Source of the DNA: Nitrospiraceae bacterium
Lineage (GTDB): Bacteria; Nitrospirota; Nitrospiria; Nitrospirales; Nitrospiraceae
Assembly: GCA_014534095.1 (NCBI GenBank)
Contig: JACVSD010000015.1
Coordinates: forward strand, 1 to 23,848
Direction: 5' to 3'
Length of the DNA: 23,848 nt
The notes beneath the pieces were generated by a model. It searched no databases. It saw only the letters and a program-made list of their open reading frames with translations, and was not told where the DNA came from. Positions 15,907-23,848 of this stretch are shown here, piece after piece. Within the stretch, counting starts at the first letter, position 1, and each line of letters begins with the position of its first letter. The position numbers and the translations under genes are program-made.

Positions 15907-18900
15907 ATGGACATGACACGTCACAGAAAGGACCTCTTGCTCTTGCTCGTATTCGTGCCCGTGTCGCTCATCGTGTGGTTCGCCCTCGATCAAATCGACG
16001 CCCGGCTCCGGGCCCGCGTAGGCAACGAAATGCGAACGGTGTTGGACACGGCGCAACATGGTTTGAAGACCTGGATGCACAGCCGCAAGACAGCGATCGC
16101 CGCGTGGGCGGAATCCCCAGAAGTGAAACGGACAGTGGCGGCGCAACTGCGGGTGCCACGGAATCCCGAGTCCCTGCGACGGTCCGCCGGCCAGCATACG
16201 CTCCGCAAACTATTGGCTCCAGCGATGCAGCAGCGCGACGACATGCTGGGCTTCCTCGTCCTCGCCCCGGATACCCTGCAGATCGCAGCCTCCATCGATC
16301 CCCTTGTAGGCGGGATCGATGCGCACCAGCAGGATCCGGCCACGATTGCAGCCGCGCTAGCGGGGGCGACCACTCTCGGACCGCTGATCCCGACGACCCG
16401 CGGTCGGGAATCAGACTACCGCCTGCCTGGCTCCGCTGAAACGCCCTCCATGTTGGTGGCCACGCCCATCCGCAATGAGGATCGGACGGTTATGGCCGTT
16501 CTGGTGTTCCTTCTTGATCCTTCCAAAGACTTTTCACACGTGACCCGGTTGGCCCGCATCGGCACGACCGGAGAAACCTATGCCTTTACACAGGGTGGGC
16601 GTCTGCTTACGGAAAGCCGGTTCCCTGAGCAACTCCGTGACATTGGCCTCCTTCCGTCGGGACAGACGGAGATCGTAAGACCCTTACGCCTCGACAGCCG
16701 AGACCCGGGAGGCAACATGATCGAGGGATTCCGTCCCCGCCTGTCCCGCACCGACCAGCCGCTGACCCGTATGGCGGAGAGCGCTTTAGCTGGGCACTCA
16801 GGGATCGACTTGGCCGGCTATCGCGATTATCGCGGCGTGCCGGTGGTGGGCGCATGGACCTGGGATAACGAGTTACAGATCGGGCTCACGACAGAAATCG
16901 ACGTGGCGGAAGCGTATGAACCGTTCGTCATGATCCGCCGGATTATCGTCGCGATGCTCAGCGTGCTGGGAATCGCCATGCTGATTGTGGCGCTCGCCCT
17001 GGTCCGGCGCGCCAGGGCGCTCAGCCAGAGTTTGGAGAAGCAACGGGCTGGAGAAGAAGCGCTGCGACTGAGCGAGGCTCGCACCCGACTCATCATTGAC
17101 ACCGCTCTGGATGCGGTCATCAGCATGGATTCTTCGGGACGGGTGACGGAATGGAGTCGGCAAGCGGAAACGATTTTAGGATGGAGCCGCGCCGAAGCGC
17201 TCGGCCAAGAAATCGCGTCCCTGATCGTGCCCCCGCAGTATCGCGAAGCCCATCGAGCGGGGCTCCAAAGGGTCCTGGCCACCGGCCATTCCAAAGTGGT
17301 GAACACCCGCACCGAGATCACGGCCCTGCATCGAAGCGGGGCAGAATTTCCGGTCGAACTCGCCATCACATCGCTCACGATCGACGGGCAAGTGTCCTTC
17401 ACGGCTTTTCTCTCCGACATCCGTGATCGCAAACAAACGGAAGAAGCGCTCCGGATCAGCGAAGAACGATTTCAGTTGGCCATCCAAGGGTCCAACGACG
17501 GCATCTGGGACTGGCATGTGCCGACGAATACTGTGTACTACTCGCCGCGATACAAAGAACTCCTCGGCTACCAGGATCATGAGATGGCGAACGTCTTCGA
17601 CAGTTTCCTCGGGCCGGTACACCCGGACGATGTGGCTCGGGTCAGCGAAGAACTCACGGCTCACCTGCAGAGCGGCGCGCCCTATGACGCCGAGTACCGC
17701 TTGCGGACCCGGTCAGGCGCCTATCGGTGGTTCCGCGCGCGCGGCCAGGCCGTCCACCAGACCGATGGCCGGGCGCTCCGCATGGCGGGGGCCATTACCG
17801 ATATTACTGAGGCCAAGCTGGCGCAGGAGGCCCTCGCGAAGGCGGCGCTCGAAATGGAAAGCCGCAACCGGGAGGTCGCCCAGGCGCGAGACCAGGCATT
17901 GGCCGCCACCAAAGCCAAAAGCCAATTTCTCGCCTCCATGAGCCATGAAATTCGGACGCCGATGAACGCCATCATCGGGATGACCGACCTCCTCGTCGAA
18001 ACCGCCTTGACCGACGCACAAGCGGACTACCTCCGGCGCCTGAACCGAGCAGCCCTGGCCCTGCTCGATTTGTTGAACGACATCCTGGACCTCTCCAAGA
18101 TTGAAGCCGGTCACCTGGAATTGGAATCGATTGCTTTCCATCTCCCGGACCTCATCGAGGAAACGGCGGAACTGCTCGCCGTCAAAGCGCAGGCAAAAGG
18201 CTTGGAAGTGGTCGCGCACATCCATCCGACGGTGCCCGCGCTCGTCACCGGGGATCCCACCCGTGTCAGGCAAATCGTGGTCAATCTGGTCAGCAATGCG
18301 GTGAAGTTCACCGAACAAGGAACCATTACCATCGATGTCGCGCCGGAAGCCAGCAACGACCGTCACTTGCTGCATCTGCGAGTCATTGATACCGGGATCG
18401 GCATTCCGAAGGAAAAGCACCAGCTCATCTTCGAAAACTTCACTCAGGTCGACTCGTCCACCACACGACGGTACGGAGGCACAGGTTTGGGGCTCGGCAT
18501 TACGAAGCAGCTCATCGAAATGATGGGAGGACGAATTTGGGTGGATAGTGCTGAAGGACTCGGCAGCACCTTCCATGTATTGCTCCCGCTGCCGATCGCG
18601 CGCAATCCGGAAGCTGCGGCCGCGCCCACGCTCAGTCTGACCGGGCAACGCATTCTGATCGTGGACGACCATGACACCAATCGATTAATCGTCCGTGATA
18701 TGGTGGCCAGTGCGGGTGGGGAAGCCCTGGAAGCCTCCGACGGGCCGGCCGCCCTGGCGCTCTTGCGGCGGCTTCACACGGATCAGCAACGCGTGCATCT
18801 CGTCATTCTCGACGGGCAAATGCCGGGAATGGACGGCTTCGAAGTGGCTAAGCGCCTCCAGGCCATGCCGGAATGGTCCGCCGTGCCGGCCATTATGCTG

Positions 18901-19149
18901 ACGTCCGACTACCGGGAAGATCTGATGGAACAAGCGAAGGCTGCCGGCCTGCGGGCCTGCATCAGTAAGCCCATTCGCCGGAAGACACTCTTCCAGACCA
19001 TGTCCTCCCCCTCAGCATGGACACCCTACCGCCGCGAGCCGGCACGACGGCCGCTGCCGCCATCGTTCCGGTCGGCACACCGGCCCGCACCGCTTCTGGG
19101 TCATTCCGCATTTTACTGGCCGAGGATCTGGAGGATAACCGGGAAGTGA
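15907..19149 (+). CDS. Membrane sensor hybrid histidine kinase (PAS-PAS-HisKA-HATPase-REC)
   Basis: A sensor kinase that starts a multi-step phosphorelay. Order: TM1 (about 10-27), a periplasmic sensing region of some 300 residues that looks like dCache, TM2 (about 338-360), a first PAS (390-515), a second PAS (515-640), a coiled segment, HisKA with H680 in SMSHEIRTPMN, HATPase with N797 in NLVSNAVKF plus DTGIGIP and GGTGLGLGI, and receiver 1 with D969 in LVILDGQMPGMDG. The receiver ends at KPIRRKTLFQTM. After the C5 run at 19007-19011 the frame reads an Arg/Pro-rich tail with no domain, while the -1 frame continues into a second receiver. One extra base or a -1 slip there gives a 1197-aa protein. 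GGAGAAGG precedes ATG 15907. Confidence 0.93.
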   Translation: MDMTRHRKDLLLLLVFVPVSLIVWFALDQIDARLRARVGNEMRTVLDTAQHGLKTWMHSRKTAIAAWAESPEVKRTVAAQLRVPRNPESLRRSAGQHTLRKLLAPAMQQRDDMLGFLVLAPDTLQIAASIDPLVGGIDAHQQDPATIAAALAGATTLGPLIPTTRGRESDYRLPGSAETPSMLVATPIRNEDRTVMAVLVFLLDPSKDFSHVTRLARIGTTGETYAFTQGGRLLTESRFPEQLRDIGLLPSGQTEIVRPLRLDSRDPGGNMIEGFRPRLSRTDQPLTRMAESALAGHSGIDLAGYRDYRGVPVVGAWTWDNELQIGLTTEIDVAEAYEPFVMIRRIIVAMLSVLGIAMLIVALALVRRARALSQSLEKQRAGEEALRLSEARTRLIIDTALDAVISMDSSGRVTEWSRQAETILGWSRAEALGQEIASLIVPPQYREAHRAGLQRVLATGHSKVVNTRTEITALHRSGAEFPVELAITSLTIDGQVSFTAFLSDIRDRKQTEEALRISEERFQLAIQGSNDGIWDWHVPTNTVYYSPRYKELLGYQDHEMANVFDSFLGPVHPDDVARVSEELTAHLQSGAPYDAEYRLRTRSGAYRWFRARGQAVHQTDGRALRMAGAITDITEAKLAQEALAKAALEMESRNREVAQARDQALAATKAKSQFLASMSHEIRTPMNAIIGMTDLLVETALTDAQADYLRRLNRAALALLDLLNDILDLSKIEAGHLELESIAFHLPDLIEETAELLAVKAQAKGLEVVAHIHPTVPALVTGDPTRVRQIVVNLVSNAVKFTEQGTITIDVAPEASNDRHLLHLRVIDTGIGIPKEKHQLIFENFTQVDSSTTRRYGGTGLGLGITKQLIEMMGGRIWVDSAEGLGSTFHVLLPLPIARNPEAAAAPTLSLTGQRILIVDDHDTNRLIVRDMVASAGGEALEASDGPAALALLRRLHTDQQRVHLVILDGQMPGMDGFEVAKRLQAMPEWSAVPAIMLTSDYREDLMEQAKAAGLRACISKPIRRKTLFQTMSSPSAWTPYRREPARRPLPPSFRSAHRPAPLLGHSAFYWPRIWRITGK

Positions 19150-19499
19150 TCAAACTGTTTTTGCGAGACGGCCCTTACCTGGTGGACGCGGTCGAGGATG
19201 GTCTCCAAGCCGTCACCAAGTTTACGAACGCCACGTACGATTTGGTCTTCATGGATATTCAGATGCCCGTGATGGACGGGTATCAAGCGACAAGGGAAAT
19301 CCGTGAATGGGAGCGAACGACCCAACGCGTCCCCACGCCGATTATCGCGCTCACCGCGAACGCGTTCCAGGAAGAGGTGGAAAAGAGCCTGGAAGTCGGC
19401 TGCACCGCCCATATGACCAAACCGATCCGGAAAAAAACACTCTTGGCGGCGATCACCCGGTTCGCACAATCGAAGCAGGGGGAGGAGGTCCGCTCATGA
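19017..19499 (+). CDS. Second receiver domain, probably the C-terminal part of the hybrid kinase
   Basis: The open frame here encodes a linker (about 1-30, Ala/Pro-rich) and one complete receiver domain: acidic pair E36/D37 in LLAEDLEDN, phosphoacceptor D80 in LVFMDIQMPVMDGY, LTANAF, and the KP motif in HMTKPIRKKTLL. It overlaps the kinase gene by 133 bases in the -1 frame. ATG 19017 has no ribosome binding site, and reading back in this frame leads into the end of receiver 1. The best reading is therefore a single BarA-like kinase with two receivers, interrupted by a frameshift, either real, programmed, or a base missing from the C run. The stop overlaps the HPt start as ATGA. Confidence 0.85.
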   Translation: MDTLPPRAGTTAAAAIVPVGTPARTASGSFRILLAEDLEDNREVIKLFLRDGPYLVDAVEDGLQAVTKFTNATYDLVFMDIQMPVMDGYQATREIREWERTTQRVPTPIIALTANAFQEEVEKSLEVGCTAHMTKPIRKKTLLAAITRFAQSKQGEEVRS

Positions 19500-19825
19500 G
19501 CCCCGAGAAGGCCGCCATGCGCTTTACCGTCACGATTGAACCGGAGTTTGAACCAATGATCCCGCGCTTCATGGAGAATCGAAGCAAGGAACTGGCCGCG
19601 ATGCAAGCCGCGCTGACCCGGCAGGATTTTGAGAGCATTCGCCGTCTGGCTCACGGCCTCAAAGGGGCGGGCGGCAGTTACGGCTTTGACGGCTTGAGCA
19701 CGCTCGGCAATGAGGTTGAGCAGGCCGCCAAGGCCGCCGATGAGACAGGTGTGGCGAGCGGGCTGAGCTCAATTGCGGCGTACTTGACCGGCGTTGAGGT
19801 GACCTTTGGCACATACGACCGGTGA
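19496..19825 (+). CDS. HPt phosphotransfer protein
   Basis: A 109-aa histidine phosphotransfer protein that accepts phosphate from a receiver and passes it to another. The four-helix HPt core includes FMENRSKELAAMQAAL, then the phosphorylated H53 in RRLAHGLKGAGGSYGF, then LSTLGNEVEQAAKAAD. It begins with ATG overlapping the upstream stop and has a strong GGAGGAGG ribosome binding site, so it is translated coupled to the kinase. In BarA the HPt is fused to the kinase, whereas here it is a separate product. Its likely donor is the second receiver upstream, and the receiver protein at 19806 is a likely acceptor. Confidence 0.93.
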   Translation: MSPEKAAMRFTVTIEPEFEPMIPRFMENRSKELAAMQAALTRQDFESIRRLAHGLKGAGGSYGFDGLSTLGNEVEQAAKAADETGVASGLSSIAAYLTGVEVTFGTYDR

Positions 19826-20246
19826 GGGCGACGGTCGCGAGGGACCGGCTGCGTCAGCATTCAGCGACGGCCGGCCCGTCCTCTTGATGGCGGAAGACGA
19901 GGAGGACACCGCCAGTCTCATTAGATTCCTCCTCGAGCGGGCCGGCTACCGAATCATTCATGCCGAAGACGGCCGGCGCATGCAAGCCATGGTGGACGAG
20001 CTACCGCCGCCCGATATCGTGCTGCTCGACATGATGCTGCCCTTCATCGGAGGACTGCAGATCCTCGGCCATATCCGGCACAAACCGCACTGGCAGGGCG
20101 TCCCCGTGGTGATGCTCACGGCTGACGCCTCCGAGCGTGACATGCAGCGGGCGCTGGAGGCCGGTGCCCAGGACTACATCATCAAGCCCTTCAACCCGCG
20201 AGAACTCACGACCCGCCTGCAGCGGTTCCTCAAGCAGGCCCCGTGA
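19806..20246 (+). CDS. Single-domain response regulator (stand-alone receiver)
   Basis: A 146-aa receiver protein with no output domain. The acidic residues are in LLMAEDEED (about 27-34), the phosphoacceptor is D75 in DIVLLDMMLPFIGG, T is in VVMLTAD, and the KP motif is in DYIIKPFNP. The first 22 residues are an unstructured extension. The start is TTG 19806, overlapping the HPt gene by 20 bases. It has GAGGTGA just upstream, and no ATG lies before the first beta strand, which makes TTG the most likely start. It probably takes phosphate from the HPt and acts by protein contact, perhaps on the next gene product. That partner is an inference. Confidence 0.88.
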   Translation: MAHTTGEGDGREGPAASAFSDGRPVLLMAEDEEDTASLIRFLLERAGYRIIHAEDGRRMQAMVDELPPPDIVLLDMMLPFIGGLQILGHIRHKPHWQGVPVVMLTADASERDMQRALEAGAQDYIIKPFNPRELTTRLQRFLKQAP

Positions 20247-20264
20247 GGACTGGAAAGGAAACGG

Positions 20265-21350
20265 TTGCCGGTTGACCATTCCAATCTCCTTCATCTCGCA
20301 TCCATCACAACGGTTGGCATCAGCGCGTTGATTCTGCTGTTGCTCGGATGGATCATGATCTTACGCGTGCTCCGCCTTGGCACCGAACGGCGCTCGCGCC
20401 GAATGACAGCAGTCTGGCGGCCTGTACTGGCCGAGTGTCTCATCGAAGTACCCGAGCACGTGCCATCCGTCCACCCGCGGGATCACCTCATCTTTCTGTC
20501 TCTCTGGAACCATTGCTTTGAATCCATCCGGGGAGACGCCGAAGCTCGGCTCATCGAACTCGCGAGACGATTACATTTTGACCGCATCGCACGCGAATTG
20601 TTACAGGCAAGGACTTTGCGTCGGCGCCTCTGGGCGATTATCACACTCGGCCATCTACGTGAACGCGCCGTCTGGGAGGAGTTGGCGGGCCTATTGCGTC
20701 ATGACAACGCCTTTCTCTCTTTTGTCGCAGGGCAGGCCCTGCTGCAGATCGACATCCACGCCGCGATTCCACTGTTGGTTCCGGTCATCAGCCGCCGCCG
20801 AGACTGGTCTCCCTTGAAGATTGTCGGCATGCTGAAGGCAGCGGGCCCCGATCTGGCGGCGGAGGCCATTGCCTGCGCGGCCGTGCAGGCCCCGCCCGAA
20901 ATCAGCGCACGCTTGATCCGGCACCTCGCCTCTACCAGAAGCCTGCGCGGTCTGCCGGTTCTCCGTCAGTTTCTACGGGAGCAGACGCCGTCGGACGAAG
21001 TCTTAGCCGCCTGCCTGTTCCTCTTTGGCGAGTGCAGCGACCCGGCCGATCTGCCGATCCTTCGCCAGCATCTGTCACATGTCACCTGGTTCGTCCGCCT
21101 CCAAGCCGTCATTGCGCTCGGCAAGGCGGGCACGGAGGAGGACGAGGAACGCCTGGTAGGCCTGTTGGACGATGCGCAGTGGTGGGTGCGCTATCGAGCC
21201 GGAGAAGCGCTGCTGAGCCTTCCGTCGATGACGGGCGAGAAGCTCGTTCGCCTACAAACCAGTCTCACGACGCTGGAGTCGCAGGAGATCGTGGCTCCAT
21301 TGTTGGCGAAATTCCGTACCGCCGCCAACCATACGTGGCATGCTGCGTAA
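20265..21350 (+). CDS. Membrane-anchored HEAT-repeat protein
   Basis: A 361-aa protein with one membrane helix near residues 12-36, followed by a basic stretch (RRSRR) that suggests the remainder is cytoplasmic. From about 115 to 345 it is built of HEAT-like helical pairs, for example LRRRLWAIITLGHLRERAVWEELAGLL, VRLQAVIALGKAG and WVRYRAGEALLSL. It is a scaffold for protein contact with no enzyme motif. The start is TTG 20265 with AAGGA upstream and no better in-frame start nearby. It lies 18 bases after the receiver gene and is the last gene of the signalling operon, so a role as membrane target of the phosphorelay is a reasonable guess, not shown by the sequence. Confidence 0.85.
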   Translation: MPVDHSNLLHLASITTVGISALILLLLGWIMILRVLRLGTERRSRRMTAVWRPVLAECLIEVPEHVPSVHPRDHLIFLSLWNHCFESIRGDAEARLIELARRLHFDRIARELLQARTLRRRLWAIITLGHLRERAVWEELAGLLRHDNAFLSFVAGQALLQIDIHAAIPLLVPVISRRRDWSPLKIVGMLKAAGPDLAAEAIACAAVQAPPEISARLIRHLASTRSLRGLPVLRQFLREQTPSDEVLAACLFLFGECSDPADLPILRQHLSHVTWFVRLQAVIALGKAGTEEDEERLVGLLDDAQWWVRYRAGEALLSLPSMTGEKLVRLQTSLTTLESQEIVAPLLAKFRTAANHTWHAA

Positions 21351-21351
21351 G

Positions 21352-23274
21352 CTACATCGTCGCGCCGGACGGCGTCCGCCCTTTGTGGAACGCCAGCTTG
21401 AGCGGTCCGGTGACATCTCCCAACACTACGAATCCCGGTCCTTGGCTGTGGATCGCGCCCGGCTGGTCTGCTTGAAGCAGGATCCAGGACTGTGGCACAG
21501 ACACGGTCAGCCCTGCGAGCCGTGACGGAATGTCCAAAAGAAGGATCCGGCGCGCCCCATCCACCGCCACATCGACGCCCACCTCATCGCGACTCGCCCA
21601 CCAGGCGCCGAATTGGCCGACTGAGGCAAACCACGCCATATCCTTGACCGCCGCGACAAAGCGCTTTTCAAACTCGAGCTTGTGTCCCAGGATATTGGGG
21701 TGGATCAGCACGATCACACTGCCGCCATAGCGGGCAATTTTTCGCGCCAGTTCTACTGCTTGCGGCAGGCGAGCACCCATCTCGGGCAACTCTTCATCTT
21801 CGATGGTCACCGGAAACTCGAAGATGTCAGCCTCCGTCTCCTCTCCCCGGTGCATCATCAATCGATACGGCAAATGCGTCAGCGAATTATTGGCGGTCGC
21901 TGAGGAACTATATTTGTAGCCGGTCGCCATTAACGCCTCGGGCAACGCCTTCGGATTAGACAGCTCACCGGGGCGAAAGGACAGCACGGATGCCCCGCCT
22001 GAAAGCTGTTCGATGAGAAACTTGCTCACGCGCAGTTCCCCCAGAATACTGCCGTTGGCGGCGGCGGTGCGTGCCATGACGAAGGGCGTATACGTAGGAT
22101 ACTGCTCCGAACCGGATCCCAGCGGAAAGGCGAACAACACCTTGGAATGCGCCACCGAGTGACTCGCGAGTTCCATACCAAGCCTCTGCACGTGCCGCAT
22201 GTCGCGAACACCCTGCTCGTTAAAAAAGATCTCGTCGTTAAAGTCCTTGATGTACTTCGTCTGGATGAAGTAGGTGCCGACGATGTCCTCGCTCCGTTCG
22301 AACTCGGCATAGCGCACGGCATTTCCCATGGAGGCCTGGGCATCGATATCGTGCGTCAACAGCACGGAGAGCCGCCGTTGATAGGGCACGGGATGCAGAA
22401 GCGCGGCGTCCGGTTCCCCCGCCAGATACATCTCTCGAAGAAGCCGGAGCACAACGTCCAAGACCGGTTCGAACCGGTTGTCATAACTCTCGGCGATGCC
22501 TTCATCACGAAGATTGTGGCCCTTAAGAATCAAAAACCCGACATCGAGGCCGAAGCCGTACGTATGCCCCGTTCCGTACGACCGCTCGATGATCGCGGCG
22601 CTTCCGTCCTCATACCGCGCGAGCGGCTCTTCTTTCGGTTGTATGAACGTGTCGGTGCCCAGTGGCAGCACGCGCTTCGATCGATCGCCGAGCCGGATCA
22701 CGGTCTCCTTAGGATCCGTGAATGACGCGAGCAGCGGAGATTTTTGAGACAGGCGAATCACATAGTGATCTTGAGACGTCTGCACGTCCTGAAACCCGAA
22801 GACCTCTTGCAAGCCGCCCCCGAGGATGCCGGTCCCGATCAGCGTGCCACCTCCGCGCGGATGTGCCGCGAGCCCTTTCAGCGCGTCTGCCGTCAACACA
22901 CGCCCCGAGATGGTCGGATAGACCATGACGACCCGGTGACGCAGCGCCTCCCGATAGTCTTCCGTAACCATGAACGGCACGCCCAGAGATTTGAGCCCAT
23001 GAGCGAGTCCCAACCAGTTGGACTTCCGATCGGTCAACAGAATGGCCAACCGACTCGGACTCCCGACGCCATACCGGCCCAAACCAGTTGGGGTAGGAAC
23101 GGGAAGGACGCTCGGGGCGGTGGGGCCGTTGATGTTCGGAAACACGTGCAGGTGATCGGCCGGAACGATGTAATTGGCCGACACGGTGACCGGAGGGGGA
23201 GTGTGCAGAGCCAACCCGATGGCCCCGGCCAGGCTCACTAGACCGACACTGACGGCAACCACCCCTCTCCTCAC
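21352..23274 (-). CDS. Secreted protein with amidotransferase-like and polysaccharide-deacetylase domains
   Basis: A 640-aa exported protein. Residues 1-23 are a signal peptide or membrane anchor. Residues about 75-280 look like a class I glutamine-amidotransferase-like fold (LAILLTDRKSN, VMVYPTISG, GTLIGTG, YGTGHTYGFGLDVG) without an obvious catalytic Cys. From about 300 it is a NodB-type deacetylase: D309 and D311 in LTHDIDA, H372 and H376 in SHSVAH, R434 in SFRPGE, and H525 in VLIHPN, which are the usual metal and catalytic positions. The C-terminal 90 residues are a beta-rich add-on. The enzyme likely removes acetyl groups from an exopolysaccharide or from peptidoglycan. GTG 23274 has GGGGAGG upstream. 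It converges on the HEAT gene with 1 base between stops. Confidence 0.87.
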   Translation of the reverse strand: MRRGVVAVSVGLVSLAGAIGLALHTPPPVTVSANYIVPADHLHVFPNINGPTAPSVLPVPTPTGLGRYGVGSPSRLAILLTDRKSNWLGLAHGLKSLGVPFMVTEDYREALRHRVVMVYPTISGRVLTADALKGLAAHPRGGGTLIGTGILGGGLQEVFGFQDVQTSQDHYVIRLSQKSPLLASFTDPKETVIRLGDRSKRVLPLGTDTFIQPKEEPLARYEDGSAAIIERSYGTGHTYGFGLDVGFLILKGHNLRDEGIAESYDNRFEPVLDVVLRLLREMYLAGEPDAALLHPVPYQRRLSVLLTHDIDAQASMGNAVRYAEFERSEDIVGTYFIQTKYIKDFNDEIFFNEQGVRDMRHVQRLGMELASHSVAHSKVLFAFPLGSGSEQYPTYTPFVMARTAAANGSILGELRVSKFLIEQLSGGASVLSFRPGELSNPKALPEALMATGYKYSSSATANNSLTHLPYRLMMHRGEETEADIFEFPVTIEDEELPEMGARLPQAVELARKIARYGGSVIVLIHPNILGHKLEFEKRFVAAVKDMAWFASVGQFGAWWASRDEVGVDVAVDGARRILLLDIPSRLAGLTVSVPQSWILLQADQPGAIHSQGPGFVVLGDVTGPLKLAFHKGRTPSGATM

Positions 23275-23524
23275 GTCATCCTCCCCTTGGCATGATCACT
23301 ACCGACCATTCGAACCTGGCTATTCGAGCGTGGACCGTGACAACGGCGCGAAATCAGGGCCGTCAAACAAAGGCAACGGAAGGCCCACTCATTTGCACCT
23401 TCCAATATCGGGGATCTAAACATCATCGCGTGCGAAGACGAACGCGAATTCACAAAACCCCGCTCGCAAATAACCCCTGGCACTAGGACGTTGGCCACCC
23501 AGCCCTTTGTCGACGCTCGTATGT

Positions 23525-23848
23525 TCAATCAGGCAGCGCCCTATACCCGTCCAGATCATGGATGACGACGCCGGCGAGGCTCAACGTATCCACCCGGGCA
23601 AAGACCTCGCGTATGGTGTCACGGACATCGCGGCGCGAGCGGCCGGCGAAGGTAATCGTGTCGGGTCGCACGGTATGCCGGTGATGGATGCGAAACCACT
23701 GGATCGGCTCGTTGGATCGGGTCTCCGTCGGTCTCCCAAGGACGAGAATCCGGCGCGCCACATCGAGGTAGCCGTCGGCCAGGTCGGCACGGAGCTCCGG
23801 CTTCAAGACAATATGGCGCTCGACCGGCAACGGAATGGTCTCCAAAGC
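23525..23848 (-). CDS. Unknown protein, 3' part only (runs off the window)
   Basis: The frame is open to the right edge, so only the C-terminal 107 or so residues are seen. It reads through a TTG at 23845, which I do not take as the start because nothing upstream is visible. The segment is soluble and charged, with IPLPVERHIVLKPELRADLADG, RRILVLGRPTETRSN and a HDLDG near the end. It has no motif I recognise and no signal peptide in the visible part. It lies about 250 bases upstream of the deacetylase gene on the same strand, with no gene in that gap. Confidence 0.55.
   Translation of the reverse strand, partial: ALETIPLPVERHIVLKPELRADLADGYLDVARRILVLGRPTETRSNEPIQWFRIHHRHTVRPDTITFAGRSRRDVRDTIREVFARVDTLSLAGVVIHDLDGYRALPD

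Noticed and set aside
17713..18672. Long open frame of 319 codons on the minus strand inside the hybrid kinase gene
   Set aside because: It lies fully opposite the HisKA/HATPase coding region, whose motifs are unmistakable. The minus-strand protein shows no recognisable domain, as expected of a GC-rich shadow frame.
23460..23505. TGGCAC followed by TTGG, resembling a sigma-54 promoter
   Set aside because: The spacing between the boxes is wrong for -24/-12, the second box is not TTGC, and no plus-strand gene follows.

Overview
The window is about 23.8 kb of moderately GC-rich bacterial chromosome, densely coded and made mostly of housekeeping genes. Gene content and protein style (GlnRS plus GluRS, a complete Isc cluster whose HscB carries a zinc module, a PilZ protein, large multi-domain kinases, several small secreted or hypothetical proteins) suggest a Nitrospira-like member of Nitrospirota. 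That assignment is an inference from recognition, not from a search. I see no phage, IS, integrase or CRISPR signature.

Left part (1-5700): tRNA-Glu(CUC) on the minus strand; a small lipoprotein-like gene; an unrecognised 183-aa protein; a DUF6941-like protein; glnS; a PilZ-domain protein; the zinc protein YacG; and a ROK/polyphosphate-glucokinase-like protein that seems to have lost part of its sugar-binding loop. Two minus-strand tRNA-Gln genes (UUG and CUG) follow, then gltX. The window therefore holds GluRS, GlnRS, one tRNA-Glu and two tRNA-Gln.

Middle (5737-13264): fdx (with gltX downstream, both minus strand) is divergent from iscR-iscS-iscU-iscA-hscB-hscA-iscX (plus strand). Together these form a full Fe-S assembly machine: IscR regulator, IscS sulfur donor, IscU scaffold, IscA carrier, HscB/HscA chaperones, IscX and ferredoxin. 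The 134-bp fdx/iscR gap contains a perfect 10-bp inverted repeat over the likely fdx -10 and just downstream of the likely iscR promoter, a good candidate for a shared operator.

Right part (13277-23848): a class A penicillin-binding protein (minus strand) ends 12 bp from iscX. Divergent from it is a plus-strand signalling operon: a membrane sensor hybrid histidine kinase (two PAS domains, HisKA, HATPase, receiver), a second receiver in the -1 frame joined at a run of five C, an HPt protein, a stand-alone receiver, and a membrane-anchored HEAT-repeat protein. These look like one phosphorelay. It converges, with a single base between stop codons, on a secreted protein with an amidotransferase-like N-terminal half and a polysaccharide-deacetylase C-terminal half. 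The last 324 bases hold the 3' part of an unrecognised minus-strand gene.

Bases 1-70, the 227-bp gap 15680-15906 and the 250-bp gap 23275-23524 show no gene that I can support.
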